DNA of 64,000 nucleotides from Ostreibacterium oceani (GTDB lineage: Bacteria; Pseudomonadota; Gammaproteobacteria; Cardiobacteriales; Ostreibacteriaceae): assembly GCF_009362845.1 (NCBI RefSeq), contig NZ_WHNW01000011.1:1-64000 (forward strand). Direction: 5' to 3'. The translations under genes were made by a program, and so were the position numbers. The notes below the pieces were generated by a model, which saw only the letters and a list, made by a program, of their open reading frames with translations, did not search any database and was not told the DNA's origin. Below, one piece after another: positions 7,666 through 17,200 of this stretch (position 1 is the first letter of the stretch; every line of letters begins with the position of its first letter).

Positions 7666-8469
7666 ATGCCGAAGTCAATTAACACAAATTATGGGAAATT
7701 AACGTGGGAACAAGTGCGGGATGCTGACAAAGACCGAGTGGTTATTTTAAATGTATCGGCAACCGAAGACCACGGCCCACATATGCCATTGGATACAGAT
7801 ACGGTGCTGGGTATGGCGGTTGCCAATGGTGTGGCAGCAGCGATTCCTGATGAAGTGCTTGTCATGCCACCCATTGCTTATGGGTTCAACGAGCATCATA
7901 AGGATTTCCCTGGGGTCATTTGGATCCAACCTGAGACGCTAATTGCATTTATCACTGATGTGACGAAATCATTGGCACACCATGGTTTTCGGCGTATTTT
8001 GTTATTGAATTCTCATGGTTCTAACCACCCTGTGCTGGATTTGGCAGCACGCAAAACCGTGATAGAAACAGAGATTATTTGTGTCTCTGCTTCTTATTGG
8101 AATCTGTGTTCAGAGCGAATTAACGCGATACGACAATCAGATATCGGCGGCATTGCACATGCTTGTGAATTTGAGGCAGCAATGTATGCGCATCTGGAGC
8201 CAGAGCATGTTGATTTAAGCAAAGCGGCAACACAAAATCTGCATGATGACAAAAGCCAATTTTTTAACCTTGATTTAACCACAGGCGGTGGCAAAGCCAT
8301 GCTAATGCGCTGGTGGTCAGCGGTATCCCCTGATGGCACGATGGGCGATCCTGTGGTCGCAAACCCAGAGACGGGGCGCGAATTTTTAGCCGCTGCAATC
8401 GAAGAAACGACAGCGCTTGTTCGTGAAATACGCGCGCTGCCAATACTGTCTCGTATAGACCATCACTGA
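7666..8469 (+). CDS. Creatininase (creatinine amidohydrolase) family hydrolase
   Basis: 267 residues from ATG 7666, chosen because AAGG at 7654-7657 is correctly spaced; an in-frame GTG at 7657 would overlap that RBS. Metal-ligand motifs of the family are present: ATEDHGPHMPLDTDT, LLNSHGSN and the glutamate in HACEFEAAMY. These cytoplasmic metal enzymes hydrolyse cyclic or linear amides such as creatinine, formamides or related small molecules. Its place inside an amino-acid ABC operon, between the binding protein and the permeases, suggests that it acts on the imported compound. The true substrate is not known; creatinine is only one option. Confidence 0.85.
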   Translation: MPKSINTNYGKLTWEQVRDADKDRVVILNVSATEDHGPHMPLDTDTVLGMAVANGVAAAIPDEVLVMPPIAYGFNEHHKDFPGVIWIQPETLIAFITDVTKSLAHHGFRRILLLNSHGSNHPVLDLAARKTVIETEIICVSASYWNLCSERINAIRQSDIGGIAHACEFEAAMYAHLEPEHVDLSKAATQNLHDDKSQFFNLDLTTGGGKAMLMRWWSAVSPDGTMGDPVVANPETGREFLAAAIEETTALVREIRALPILSRIDHH

Positions 8470-8479
8470 GGAGAATACG

Positions 8480-9127
8480 ATGGATTTTGAACTCATTTTA
8501 AAAGTCTATCCGTTTTTTATTAAGGCGGCAGGCATTACGATTTTACTATCAATACTCACTGCTTTGCTGGGAATTTTTTGTGCGGTGTTGGGTGTTTATG
8601 CACGGCTTTCGCGGTTTGTTTGGTTACGATTTATTGGTGCGGCGTACGTCAGTGTGTTTCGTGGGACGCCTGCACTGATTCAATTGTTTATTCTGTATTT
8701 TGGTGGCCCCCAAATTGGGATTCAATTAACCGCATTTGAAGCAGGTGTGATTGGACTGGGGCTAAATATCGGCGCATACATGACCGAGACGATTCGGGGT
8801 GCGATTGTCTCGGTTAATAAGGGACAAAGTGAGGCTGGGCGTACCTTGGGGTTGAGCCGCTGGCTGACCATGCGCTATGTGATTTTACCACAAGCCTTTC
8901 GTTTGATGATTCGCCCCTTAGGGGTCAATATTAATGCCCTGATTAAAGGAACATCGCTAGTGGCGGCGATTTCGGTGGTCGAGCTGACTTACACAGCACA
9001 ACGCTATATCGGTTCGACCTATAAACCGTTTGAGATGTTTTTACTGGCTGGGGTTTTCTATATGGTCATTGTCTATGTCGTTGCACGTGGCATTACTTGG
9101 CTGGATAACAAAGCGAAAATCGCTTGA
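8480..9127 (+). CDS. Amino-acid ABC transporter permease (first)
   Basis: 215 residues, the usual size of HisM/HisQ-type permeases, with about five membrane segments. The EAA coupling loop is seen (AGRTLGLSRWLTMRYVILPQ), as is FRGTPALIQLFILYFG, a signature of the polar amino-acid family. RBS GAGGAG lies 7 bp before the ATG. It pairs with the second permease at 9154 to form the membrane channel. Confidence 0.92.
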   Translation: MDFELILKVYPFFIKAAGITILLSILTALLGIFCAVLGVYARLSRFVWLRFIGAAYVSVFRGTPALIQLFILYFGGPQIGIQLTAFEAGVIGLGLNIGAYMTETIRGAIVSVNKGQSEAGRTLGLSRWLTMRYVILPQAFRLMIRPLGVNINALIKGTSLVAAISVVELTYTAQRYIGSTYKPFEMFLLAGVFYMVIVYVVARGITWLDNKAKIA

Positions 9128-9153
9128 TTAAGATGACTTAAGGGGTACACATT

Positions 9154-9810
9154 ATGGGATTAGATTTTACCGTCATTAATGGTTATTGGGGCGTTATTTT
9201 TATCGGGTTGTTATGGACGATAGGGATTACGCTTGCTGCCGCGTTGGTGAGCTTTTTTGGTGGCATTATTTTTGCGGTTATTGCGCTGTACACGCCTAAC
9301 TGGATTCGGCTACCGTTTCGCGCCTTTGAATGGACGTTTATGGGGACGCCTCTGCTGTTGCAGTTGTTTTTGATTTACTTTGGGTTAGTGCAAATTGGCA
9401 TTGATTTACCCGCTTTTGTGGCTGGGGTGATTGGGTTGGGTTTACACTTTGCTGTGTATAATTCAGAGCTTATTCAAAGTAGTATTCTCGCCGTTGATAA
9501 AGGACAAATGGAAGCTGCGCGGACATTAGGGCTAAGCCGTGGACAAGCGCTACGTAAAATCGTCATTCCGCAAGCCGTACGCGACGTTATCCCACCAATT
9601 GGCAATAATATGATTGCGTTACTGAAAGACTCAGCATTGGTTTCTATCATTGGGGTGTCAGAGCTTACCCTGTCTGCCCAACGCGGTATTGGTAGCACGT
9701 ACCGCCCATTTGAATTCTATGTGCTCGTAGCGGCTTGCTACTACGTCATTAATTTGGCAATGGAATGGGGGCTTCGCCATATCGAACGTCGTATCCAAAC
9801 GGCACGATGA
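9154..9810 (+). CDS. Amino-acid ABC transporter permease (second)
   Basis: 218 residues, a paralogue of the preceding permease: FMGTPLLLQLFLIYFG and the EAA loop AARTLGLSRGQALRKIVIPQ. Begins 26 bp after its partner. The RBS region is AAGGGG. The gap to the ATPase gene is unusually wide (142 bp) because of an 11-bp tandem array. Confidence 0.92.
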   Translation: MGLDFTVINGYWGVIFIGLLWTIGITLAAALVSFFGGIIFAVIALYTPNWIRLPFRAFEWTFMGTPLLLQLFLIYFGLVQIGIDLPAFVAGVIGLGLHFAVYNSELIQSSILAVDKGQMEAARTLGLSRGQALRKIVIPQAVRDVIPPIGNNMIALLKDSALVSIIGVSELTLSAQRGIGSTYRPFEFYVLVAACYYVINLAMEWGLRHIERRIQTAR

Positions 9811-9820
9811 GGCAGGCTAC

Positions 9821-9897
9821 AAACAGACTGCAAACAGACTGCAAACAGACTGCAAACAGACTGCAAACAGACTGCAAACAGACTGCAAACAGACTGC
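9821..9897. repeat. 11-bp tandem array, seven exact copies
   Basis: AAACAGACTGC repeated seven times without error between the second permease and the ATPase gene, starting 10 bp after the permease stop. The identity of the copies implies recent expansion. The array would lengthen the untranslated stretch and might reduce coupling to the ATPase gene. Confidence 0.97.
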
Positions 9898-9952
9898 AAT
9901 CAAACCGATAACAACGAATAGTTAATATGACCGACTGATTAGGATAAAAGAA

Positions 9953-10726
9953 ATGACAAAACAAAAACCATTTATTGATATTCGCCATGCGAAAAAAAGT
10001 TTTGGGCCGCTAGAGGTACTCAAAGACATTAGCCTACAAGTTGAGCGGGGTCAAATTGTCGCCATTATTGGTCCATCAGGATCGGGGAAAAGCACCTTGC
10101 TACGCGCGATTAACGAATTAGACCCGTTAACAGGTGGTGAAATCTGGCTAGAAGGCACCCAGATTAATAAAGATTTACCGCATCGGCAATACGAAAAACA
10201 CCTCAATCAAGTTCGCCAAGATATCGGGATGGTGTTTCAGCATTTTAACTTGTTTCCGCATTTGCGAGTCCGTGAAAATATCACGCTGGCGCCCAAACTG
10301 CTAAAAAAAATATCGGACGAAGCGGCCAATGCCTTGGCTGAAGAACAGTTAAAAAAAGTTGGAATGTTAGAGCGTATTGATTTTTTCCCCTCGCAGTTGT
10401 CAGGCGGGCAAAAACAGCGTGTCGCCATCGCGCGTGCATTGGCGATGCAGCCCAAAGTCATGTTGTTTGATGAAGCGACCTCAGCACTAGACCCTGAGTT
10501 GGTCGAAGAGGTGAACCAAGTCATGAAAAACCTTGCCAAGGAAGACATGACCATGATTATTGTCACCCACGAAATGGATTTTGCCGAGAGCGTCTGCGAT
10601 CGGGTGTTATTTATGGATCAAGGCGTAGTCGTTGAAGAAGGGCCGCCTAGCGTGATTTTTCACAATCCAACGCATGAGCGCACCCAAAACTTTTTGCGTA
10701 AACATTTGGCGAATAATCGCGCGTAA
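9953..10726 (+). CDS. Amino-acid ABC transporter ATP-binding protein
   Basis: 257 residues. Walker [13 protein letters not shown]-loop [10 protein letters not shown], signature [15 protein letters not shown], Walker [15 protein letters not shown] and switch His in [10 protein letters not shown] are intact, so it should be active. It belongs to the GlnQ/HisP group and energises the transporter made of the two permeases and the binding protein. The start follows AGGATAAAAGAA. Last gene of the operon. Confidence 0.94.
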   Translation: MTKQKPFIDIRHAKKSFGPLEVLKDISLQVERGQIVAIIGPSGSGKSTLLRAINELDPLTGGEIWLEGTQINKDLPHRQYEKHLNQVRQDIGMVFQHFNLFPHLRVRENITLAPKLLKKISDEAANALAEEQLKKVGMLERIDFFPSQLSGGQKQRVAIARALAMQPKVMLFDEATSALDPELVEEVNQVMKNLAKEDMTMIIVTHEMDFAESVCDRVLFMDQGVVVEEGPPSVIFHNPTHERTQNFLRKHLANNRA

Positions 10727-10788
10727 TTGGTCGGTTTTGAGTTTAAGACTAATATGTAAAACTAACTCATTTAAGGCGAATTAATGTA

Positions 10789-10823
10789 AAGCCGCTTGCT
10801 TTTCAGTACGAATCAAGCGGTTT
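10789..10823. terminator. Bidirectional terminator between convergent operons
   Basis: AAGCCGCTTG (10789-10798) pairs with CAAGCGGTTT (10814-10823), a 10-bp stem with one wobble pair and T-rich sequence following in the plus direction. It separates the ABC operon (plus) from the copper efflux operon (minus). Confidence 0.65.
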
Positions 10824-10832
10824 CTCTATTGG

Positions 10833-10877
10833 CACTATTCCTAGTAAGACTATTTCTAGTGACGCTATTCCTGCCAG
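10833..10877. repeat. 15-bp stop-spanning imperfect repeat, three copies
   Basis: Units CACTATTCCTAGTAA, GACTATTTCTAGTGA and CGCTATTCCTGCCAG. On the minus strand the last codons and TAG of the CusC-like gene (stop at 10865-10867) are copied downstream. Confidence 0.7.
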
Positions 10878-12328
10878 CCGCCACCCATTGCTTTAAATAA
10901 TGCAACGCTAGCCGCTAGCCGAGCCAGTGATGCGCGTTCAAGGGTATCGCTGGCTGTGAGCCACGCTTGCTGACTTGTCAGTACGGTTTGTAGGTCAGCG
11001 ACACCCAAATCGTGTTGTTTTTTGGCGATTTGATACGTTTGGTAGGCATTGTCTGACGCTTGTTGTAATTGCGTTTGGCGTGTGGTGGTTTTTTGTGCAG
11101 TGGTTAGCGCGTTTTCGGCTTCTTTAAAGGCAATAAGCACCGTTTGGCGATAATTAGCGACCAGCTCCTTTTGCTTGGCGGTGACGCGGTTGAGGTTGGC
11201 TTGTAAACGACCGCCTTGAAAAATCGGCGCAAATAGCGAGCCTGCAATAGGAAGCGCCGTTGCTGATGGATTGATTGCTAACAAAAGGTTAGCCCCAATG
11301 TTAAGCGACGGATAAAACGCCGCCCGCGCGGCCCCAATATCTGCATTGGCGGCTTGTAAACGGGCCTCTATTGATTTAATGTCTGGCCTGCGCTCGAGTA
11401 ATTCAGCCGGTTGTAGTGCGGCGATTTTGGGGACATTCAGTTCGCTGAAATCTTGAGCTTGTAGGCGAAAAGTCTGCGCTGGCTCGCCGACTAAAACAGC
11501 CAATGCGTTTTGTGTTGTCTCTAGTGCTTGTTCTAGTGCGGTGACGGTTGCATTGGATTCGGCGACGTTTTGTTCTTGCTGTGATATGTCGAGTTGGGTG
11601 CGCGAGCCTGTTTGGAATCGTGCTTGTATGACTTGTAGTAATTGGGTTGCGATTTGCTGTTTTTGTTTTGCGATACGGAGTTGGGATTGTCGGTTAAGCA
11701 CCTCAAAGTAGGTATTGGCGACATCACTCATCACAATCAATGCCAAAGCATCATGGGCATACTGTGATCCGAGTAATGCGCTACTCGCGGATTCGGTATT
11801 GGCGCGATTACGCCCAAATAAATCAACTTCGTAGGCAATGCCTGCATCGACGGTGAAATCAGGAATACCATTTTTGCGCTGATCAGTAATGTTGGTGGCT
11901 TGTGTGGTGCCTGTGCGCAAACCAGTGCCAATCCCTGCCGTGGGTAGGCGTGACGCGTTAACAATTGTGCGTGTTTCTCTGGCTTGCTCAATGCGGTGTA
12001 AAGCGGCCTGTAAGTCTTGGTTGTTTGCCAAGGCGCGTTTGATTAATTGATTGAGTTCATCGCTACCAAAATCCGTCCACCATTCAGGGCGAATATCGTT
12101 TGCAATACCATTTTCAGTATTATCTAGCGCAGCATTATCTAGCGCACGACCTTCAGTCTGTGGTAGCGCGCGCCAAGGCGGTGTTTCGATTGTAGGGGCT
12201 TGGTAATCAGGCGTGAGCGAGCAAGCCGGCAATAGCAATGCCATTATGGCTGCCATTATAGCCAAAAATAACGGGTTTTTTTCGGGGGGCGTGATGTGTT
12301 TAATCGTCAATGCGAGTAAGTTTTTCAT
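10865..12328 (-). CDS. Outer-membrane efflux lipoprotein, NodT/CusC family
   Basis: 487 residues. A lipoprotein signal ends LLPACS (Cys near residue 36), followed by TPDYQAPTIETP, usual for the NodT family. The body has two long repeated helical hairpins rich in Gln and Ala (QALLGSQYAHDAL and LQQASDNAYQTYQIAK regions), which form the periplasmic barrel of TolC-like trimers. It provides the outer-membrane duct for the RND pump. The start overlaps the stop of the CusA-like gene by ATGA, so translation is coupled. Confidence 0.9.
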   Translation of the reverse strand: MKNLLALTIKHITPPEKNPLFLAIMAAIMALLLPACSLTPDYQAPTIETPPWRALPQTEGRALDNAALDNTENGIANDIRPEWWTDFGSDELNQLIKRALANNQDLQAALHRIEQARETRTIVNASRLPTAGIGTGLRTGTTQATNITDQRKNGIPDFTVDAGIAYEVDLFGRNRANTESASSALLGSQYAHDALALIVMSDVANTYFEVLNRQSQLRIAKQKQQIATQLLQVIQARFQTGSRTQLDISQQEQNVAESNATVTALEQALETTQNALAVLVGEPAQTFRLQAQDFSELNVPKIAALQPAELLERRPDIKSIEARLQAANADIGAARAAFYPSLNIGANLLLAINPSATALPIAGSLFAPIFQGGRLQANLNRVTAKQKELVANYRQTVLIAFKEAENALTTAQKTTTRQTQLQQASDNAYQTYQIAKKQHDLGVADLQTVLTSQQAWLTASDTLERASLARLAASVALFKAMGGGWQE

Positions 12329-15300
12329 GATGTTTGTTCCTCACTGATTGGGAGTTTATAACGCCACTGCAAGTAAATCGCATAAATGGCCGGGATAAAC
12401 AATAAAGTCAAAATAAGTGTCGATGCCATGCCGCCAAGCATGGGTAGCGCAATACGACGCATGACATCAGAGCCAGGCCCTTCGGTTAAGAAAATAGGAA
12501 TCAATCCGAGCAGAATAGTCCCTACCGTCATGAGTTTGGGGCGCAAGCGCTGTATTGAACCAAGGCGGATATTGTGTAATAAATCGATTAAGGTTTTGGG
12601 TGGGTTTTTTTGGATTTGTAAATCAATATAAAGCAGCATGATAATCGCGGTTTCAACGGCAATCCCCGCGAGGGCAATGAATCCAACGGCAACGGCAACC
12701 GATAAGTTATAATCTGCCAACCATACCATCCACAGGCCACCGATAAGACCAAATGGAATCGAGAGCATAATCAAGACGGTTTTATCCCACCGACCGAAGT
12801 GCAAGTACAATAAACTAATAATGATTAACAAGGTAGCGGGTATCGCAACGCTCAGGCGTTCGTTCGCTTTTTGAATTTCTTCAAACTGCCCTGAGATAGT
12901 TACCGAATAGTTAGGTGGCAAGGTCAGGGTTTGTAAGGCTTCTTGTAATTCGTCGATATAAGACCCTAAATCTTGCCCTTCGATATCGACAAAGACAAAG
13001 CCATTAAGGCGTGCGTTCTCTGACTTAATCATGGCAGGGCCGTTGTTTACGCGAATATCGGCAAGTGTTGACAGTGGAATATGACCACCATCAGCGCTAG
13101 GGATTAGAATATTATCTAAATCGCTGATATGCTCTCTGAACGGCCTGTCGTAGCGTAAAATGATGGGGTAGCGTGCCCTACCATTGACCGTTTCATCAAG
13201 TATCATGCCACCTAGTGCGGTTTGAATAATGCCCTGTACTGTGTCAAGCGCAATGCCATAGCGGGCAATTTCACGGCGGTTGGGGATGATTTCAAGGTAC
13301 TTTGCGCCTTGAACTCTGTCTGCGATGGCACTCCGTGTGCCAGGCAATTCACGGGCGAATTGCTCGACTTCACGGGCAATTTTATCGATTTCTGTTAAGT
13401 CTGGTCCTGATATTTTAATCCCAACAGGCGTACGAATACCAGTACTTAACATATCAATTCGAATTTTAATAGGATAGCCCCAGCTGTTCATCATCCCTGG
13501 GAGGCGGACTTGCTGGTTCATTTCGGCGATTAATGCTTCTGGCGTGAGGTTTGGACGCCACTGGTCGCGCGGTTTGAGTGACACCCACGTTTCGATCATG
13601 GGTAATGGGGCGGGGTCGGTTGCTGAGTCAGAACGTCCCGCTTTGCCGTAAACCAGATCGACCTCTGGAATGGTCATCAGTTGACGATTAGTGACTTGTA
13701 GAATTTCGCGCATTTTCATGGGCGAAACGCCAGGGAGCGTCATTGGCATATACAAAATACCGCCTTCATATAGCGGTGGCATAAATTCGGAGCCAATTTT
13801 GGTCGCAGGCACCAGTGTACTCATTAAGGCAATCAGCCCCAAAAACACGGTGGTTTTCCTGAATCGTAAGGCGCCATTTAATAACGGACGGTACAAGAAA
13901 ATAAAAAAGCGGTTAACTGGATTCTGGGTCTCTGTGCGAATTTTGCCGCGGATTAGGTATAACATTAACACGGGAACCACGGTAATCGATAAAATACTCG
14001 CTGCTGCCATGGCATAGGTTTTGGTAAACGCGAGCGGCGTAAATAGGCGTTCTGATTGCCCTGTAAGCGCAAAAATAGGCAAAAACGAGACAGTAATAAT
14101 CAGCAATGAAAAGAATAGCCCAGGGCCGACTTGTTTGGCACTTTCGAGGAGGACTGATTGTTTTTCAGCTGTTGTTGCGTCGGCATCCAGCATAGAGAGC
14201 TTTCTATGCGCATTTTCAATCATGACAATGGAAGCATCTACCATCGAGCCGATGGCAATGGCAATCCCGCCTAAGGACATGATATTGGCGGTAATGCCCT
14301 GCATATTCATTAAAATAAACGCAGAAAGGATACCAAGGGGCAAGGTAATGACCGCGACAAATGCACTACGCGCATGGAGCAGAAAGACAAACACGACCAA
14401 GATAACCATGAGACTTTCTTCTATCAATTTGTCTTTTAAGTAATCTACAGCGCCTTCAATCAACTCGCTGCGGTCATAGACAATGGTTAATTCCACGCCT
14501 TCAGGCAAGCCTTGCTTAATTGAGGCAAGCTTTGCTTTGATATCGTTGATCACAGTGAGCGCATTGGCGCCTGGCCGCATCACGACAATGCCGCCTACGG
14601 CTTCGCCTTGTCCATTTAACTCAGTGACGCCACGGCGTATCGCAGGGCCTTCGATTACTCTGGCGACATCGCCAATCGTAATGGGTTGACCATCGATGGT
14701 TTTTAGCACAGATTGCGCTAAATCATCGGGTTTTTCGACATAACCAAACGAACGGATTAAATACTCCGCTTCTGCCATTTCTAAGGTGCGTCCGCCAGTT
14801 TCTTTGTTACTAGTGCGAACGGCGTTGATGACAGTCGGCAGCGCAATATCGTAAGCGCGTAGCTTGTTGGGGTCAACGAGGACTTGATATTCTTTGACAA
14901 AACCACCAACACTGGCGACCTCTGCTACCCCATCGACACTGGCCAGTTCAAAACGAACAAACCAGTCTTGCAAACTACGCAGCGATTGTAAGTCATGCTG
15001 TTCGCTTTTATCATAAAGGGCATACTGAAAAACCCATCCAACCCCTGTGGCATCAGGGCCTAGCTGTGGCTTTGCATTGCTTGGGAGTTGTGGCGCGATT
15101 TGTGATAGAGACTCTAGTACGCGGCTACGCGCCCAATAAATATCGACGTCGTCTTCGAAAATGACATAAACAAACGACGTGCCGAATAGCGAAAATCCAC
15201 GAACATCTTTGGTTTTGGGTAGCCCTAGCATTTGACTGGATAATGGAAAAGTCACTTGGTCTTCAATAACTTGTGGCGCTTGACCTGCCCATTCGGTACG

Positions 15301-15486
15301 TATAATGACTTGCGTATCTGAAAGGTCTGGGATGGCATCTAACGGTATTTTTTTGATAGCAAGGCTACCCGCAAATAGGAGTGCAAGGGCGCCAAGTAAG
15401 ACAAAAACCCGATTGTGTACTGACCATTCGATAATGCGCGTAGTCAAACCCGTGGTTGGATCGGCGTCTGGGATACGATTACTCAT
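12325..15486 (-). CDS. cusA: Heavy-metal RND efflux pump, CusA-like (copper/silver)
   Basis: 1053 residues, full length for the HME-RND family. The three methionines that hold Cu(I)/Ag(I) in CusA appear conserved in context: LYMPMTLPG, APLPMIETW and RIDMLSTGIRTP. The proton-relay Asp in TM4 is in GSMVDASIVMIENAHRK. It is the inner-membrane pump that pushes metal from periplasm or cytoplasm out through the CusC-like duct. It overlaps the CusB-like gene by 8 bp at its 5' end and the CusC-like gene by 4 bp at its 3' end, giving the order B-A-C. Confidence 0.92.
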   Translation of the reverse strand: MSNRIPDADPTTGLTTRIIEWSVHNRVFVLLGALALLFAGSLAIKKIPLDAIPDLSDTQVIIRTEWAGQAPQVIEDQVTFPLSSQMLGLPKTKDVRGFSLFGTSFVYVIFEDDVDIYWARSRVLESLSQIAPQLPSNAKPQLGPDATGVGWVFQYALYDKSEQHDLQSLRSLQDWFVRFELASVDGVAEVASVGGFVKEYQVLVDPNKLRAYDIALPTVINAVRTSNKETGGRTLEMAEAEYLIRSFGYVEKPDDLAQSVLKTIDGQPITIGDVARVIEGPAIRRGVTELNGQGEAVGGIVVMRPGANALTVINDIKAKLASIKQGLPEGVELTIVYDRSELIEGAVDYLKDKLIEESLMVILVVFVFLLHARSAFVAVITLPLGILSAFILMNMQGITANIMSLGGIAIAIGSMVDASIVMIENAHRKLSMLDADATTAEKQSVLLESAKQVGPGLFFSLLIITVSFLPIFALTGQSERLFTPLAFTKTYAMAAASILSITVVPVLMLYLIRGKIRTETQNPVNRFFIFLYRPLLNGALRFRKTTVFLGLIALMSTLVPATKIGSEFMPPLYEGGILYMPMTLPGVSPMKMREILQVTNRQLMTIPEVDLVYGKAGRSDSATDPAPLPMIETWVSLKPRDQWRPNLTPEALIAEMNQQVRLPGMMNSWGYPIKIRIDMLSTGIRTPVGIKISGPDLTEIDKIAREVEQFARELPGTRSAIADRVQGAKYLEIIPNRREIARYGIALDTVQGIIQTALGGMILDETVNGRARYPIILRYDRPFREHISDLDNILIPSADGGHIPLSTLADIRVNNGPAMIKSENARLNGFVFVDIEGQDLGSYIDELQEALQTLTLPPNYSVTISGQFEEIQKANERLSVAIPATLLIIISLLYLHFGRWDKTVLIMLSIPFGLIGGLWMVWLADYNLSVAVAVGFIALAGIAVETAIIMLLYIDLQIQKNPPKTLIDLLHNIRLGSIQRLRPKLMTVGTILLGLIPIFLTEGPGSDVMRRIALPMLGGMASTLILTLLFIPAIYAIYLQWRYKLPISEEQTS

Positions 15487-17146
15487 GACGATGTTCCTCG
15501 TCTTTTGCAGCGCGGGTTTCTGTTGGGTTGGCTTTATCCATGCCTGAGCCCATGTTTGAGTCCATGCTTGAGTCCATGTTTGAGTCCATGTTTGAGTCCA
15601 TGCTTGAGTCCATGTTTGAGTCCATGCTTGAGTCCATGCTTGAGTCCATACTTGAGTCCATACTTGAGTCCATGCTTGAATCCATGCTTGAATCCATGCT
15701 TGAATCCATGCTTGAATCCATGCTTGAATCCATGCTTGAATCCATGCTTGAATCCATGCTTGAATCCATGCTTGAATCCATGCTTGAATCCATGCTTGAA
15801 TTCATGTCCATGTCGCGTTGCATGTCGCGCTCGTTTGGTGCACGCATTTGACTCGTGCCGCCACGAAGCGATGCCTCTGCATCAATCAAAAATTGGCCAG
15901 AAGTCACGATAGTCGCCCCACTGTCTAATCCAGATAGAATCTCTGTTTGTCCTTGTGCCGTAATGCCCGTTTTGATATCCACAGGCCGAAAGTAGCCATC
16001 GCCAAGGCTCTCGATGACTTTGGGGCCTAAGGCATCGTAGATAACGGCTTCGCTAGGTACGGCTAATGATTCTCTTGTGTCGGAATTAAATTGGACATCA
16101 ACGTAGCTGGCGATTTTGAGCTGTTGATCAGGGTTCGGTAAAACCAAACGGACAGTGCCTGTGCGCTTTTGCGCATCAGCCGTTTCATAAATAAAGTCGA
16201 TGGTCGCGTCAAAATTTTGCCCTGTTTCGGTTGACTGAACGACTGCGCTTTGCCCAACGGCGAGAAAGGGCAAGTCGCTGAGTGGCACATCGGCTTTGAC
16301 CCATACCTCGCTATAATCTTGTACGATAAGTGCAGTATTTCCTGCGTTGATAAAAGCCCCTTCGCTAATATTGAGTTGTTCTATCGTGCCTGATTTTGCT
16401 GAGTAGAATGGGGTTTCATCGAGTAAACGGCCTTTTTTTCTGAGTAGGGCAATGGCGCTGTCATCCATGCCAAAAAGGCGTAGGCGATTTTTGGCTTGTT
16501 TTGATTGATTGCCAATTAGATAATCGGATTGGGCGTTCATTAAATCGGGGCTGTAATAGGTGAATAATAAATCACCTTTTTTGATGGGGTCGCCTGCTGC
16601 TTTGGCGGTTAAGTCGACTACCCAGCCTGCCGTTCGCATATCCATGCGATATTCGCTGCGTTCATTAGGCATGATTTGGGCAAAGCTGCGGATATTTTTG
16701 CCAATTTGCTGGCGTGTCACAGTGGTGGTTTTGACGCCTAGTGCTTGTTGAAAAGTTGCACTGACTTTGATAGCACCGTCAGGCATGTCGGATTCACTTT
16801 CTTCATAAACTGGGACGAGGTCCATGTCCATAAACGGGGATGGGCCGGGTTTGTCAAACTGGGTACCAGGGACCATCGGATCGTGCCAATAGAGTATTTT
16901 CCTCTCATCAATGGTGACATCGTTGTTCGTTTCATTTGATGCATCGGTGAAACAAATAGGATCTGGCACAAGCTGCATCCCACAGATAGGACAAGTGTCG
17001 CCTTCATCACCGCGAATATGTGGGTGCATGGCGGAAACATATTTGCCTTCTTGGCAAACGCTGGGTAGTTCTGGGTTAGACGATTCTGCAATGGCTGGCT
17101 TAGCAAAACCAATACTGGCGATTAGTATCGCGAATAAAATACGCAC
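15479..17146 (-). CDS. cusB: Periplasmic adaptor (CusB-like) with two metal-binding domains and a long MDSS repeat tail
   Basis: 555 residues; a typical CusB is near 400. Order: signal peptide (1-20, ending AIAES); a heavy-metal binding domain (SAMHPHIRGD, CPICGMQLVP) at about 37-63; a second such domain (YWHDPMVPG, FMDMDLVPVY) at about 88-115; then the adaptor barrels and hairpin. The protein ends with about 21 copies of Met-Asp-Ser-Ser (residues about 450-531). Adaptors of this family link pump and duct and hand over Cu(I)/Ag(I). A Met-rich tail could bind Cu(I) but has no counterpart in the well-studied members. The start has RBS GGAGAA. Confidence 0.9.
   Translation of the reverse strand: MRILFAILIASIGFAKPAIAESSNPELPSVCQEGKYVSAMHPHIRGDEGDTCPICGMQLVPDPICFTDASNETNNDVTIDERKILYWHDPMVPGTQFDKPGPSPFMDMDLVPVYEESESDMPDGAIKVSATFQQALGVKTTTVTRQQIGKNIRSFAQIMPNERSEYRMDMRTAGWVVDLTAKAAGDPIKKGDLLFTYYSPDLMNAQSDYLIGNQSKQAKNRLRLFGMDDSAIALLRKKGRLLDETPFYSAKSGTIEQLNISEGAFINAGNTALIVQDYSEVWVKADVPLSDLPFLAVGQSAVVQSTETGQNFDATIDFIYETADAQKRTGTVRLVLPNPDQQLKIASYVDVQFNSDTRESLAVPSEAVIYDALGPKVIESLGDGYFRPVDIKTGITAQGQTEILSGLDSGATIVTSGQFLIDAEASLRGGTSQMRAPNERDMQRDMDMNSSMDSSMDSSMDSSMDSSMDSSMDSSMDSSMDSSMDSSMDSSMDSSMDSSMDSSMDSSMDSNMDSSMDSNMDSNMDSSMDSNMGSGMDKANPTETRAAKDEEHRHE
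15553..15800. repeat. 12-bp tandem array, about 21 copies, inside the CusB-like gene
   Basis: Plus-strand unit TCCATGCTTGAG or TCCATGCTTGAA, encoding MDSS/MDSN on the minus strand. Two sub-blocks are visible: a mixed GAGTCC block (15553-15672) and a homogeneous GAATCC block (15673-15800) that looks most recently expanded. Confidence 0.97.
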
Positions 17147-17200
17147 GGGGTGTTCTCCTTTATTTGAATAGACGAAAAAGCAATCAAAAAAAGAAGCGAA

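Noticed and set aside
9749-9988. Minus-strand frame with SLFAVCLQSVC repeats
   Set aside because: Pure translation of the 11-bp array; period not a multiple of three gives cycling residues only.
15505-15912. Long plus-strand frames opposite the MDSS repeat
   Set aside because: They are only translations of the 12-bp array antisense to the CusB-like gene; no RBS or domain.
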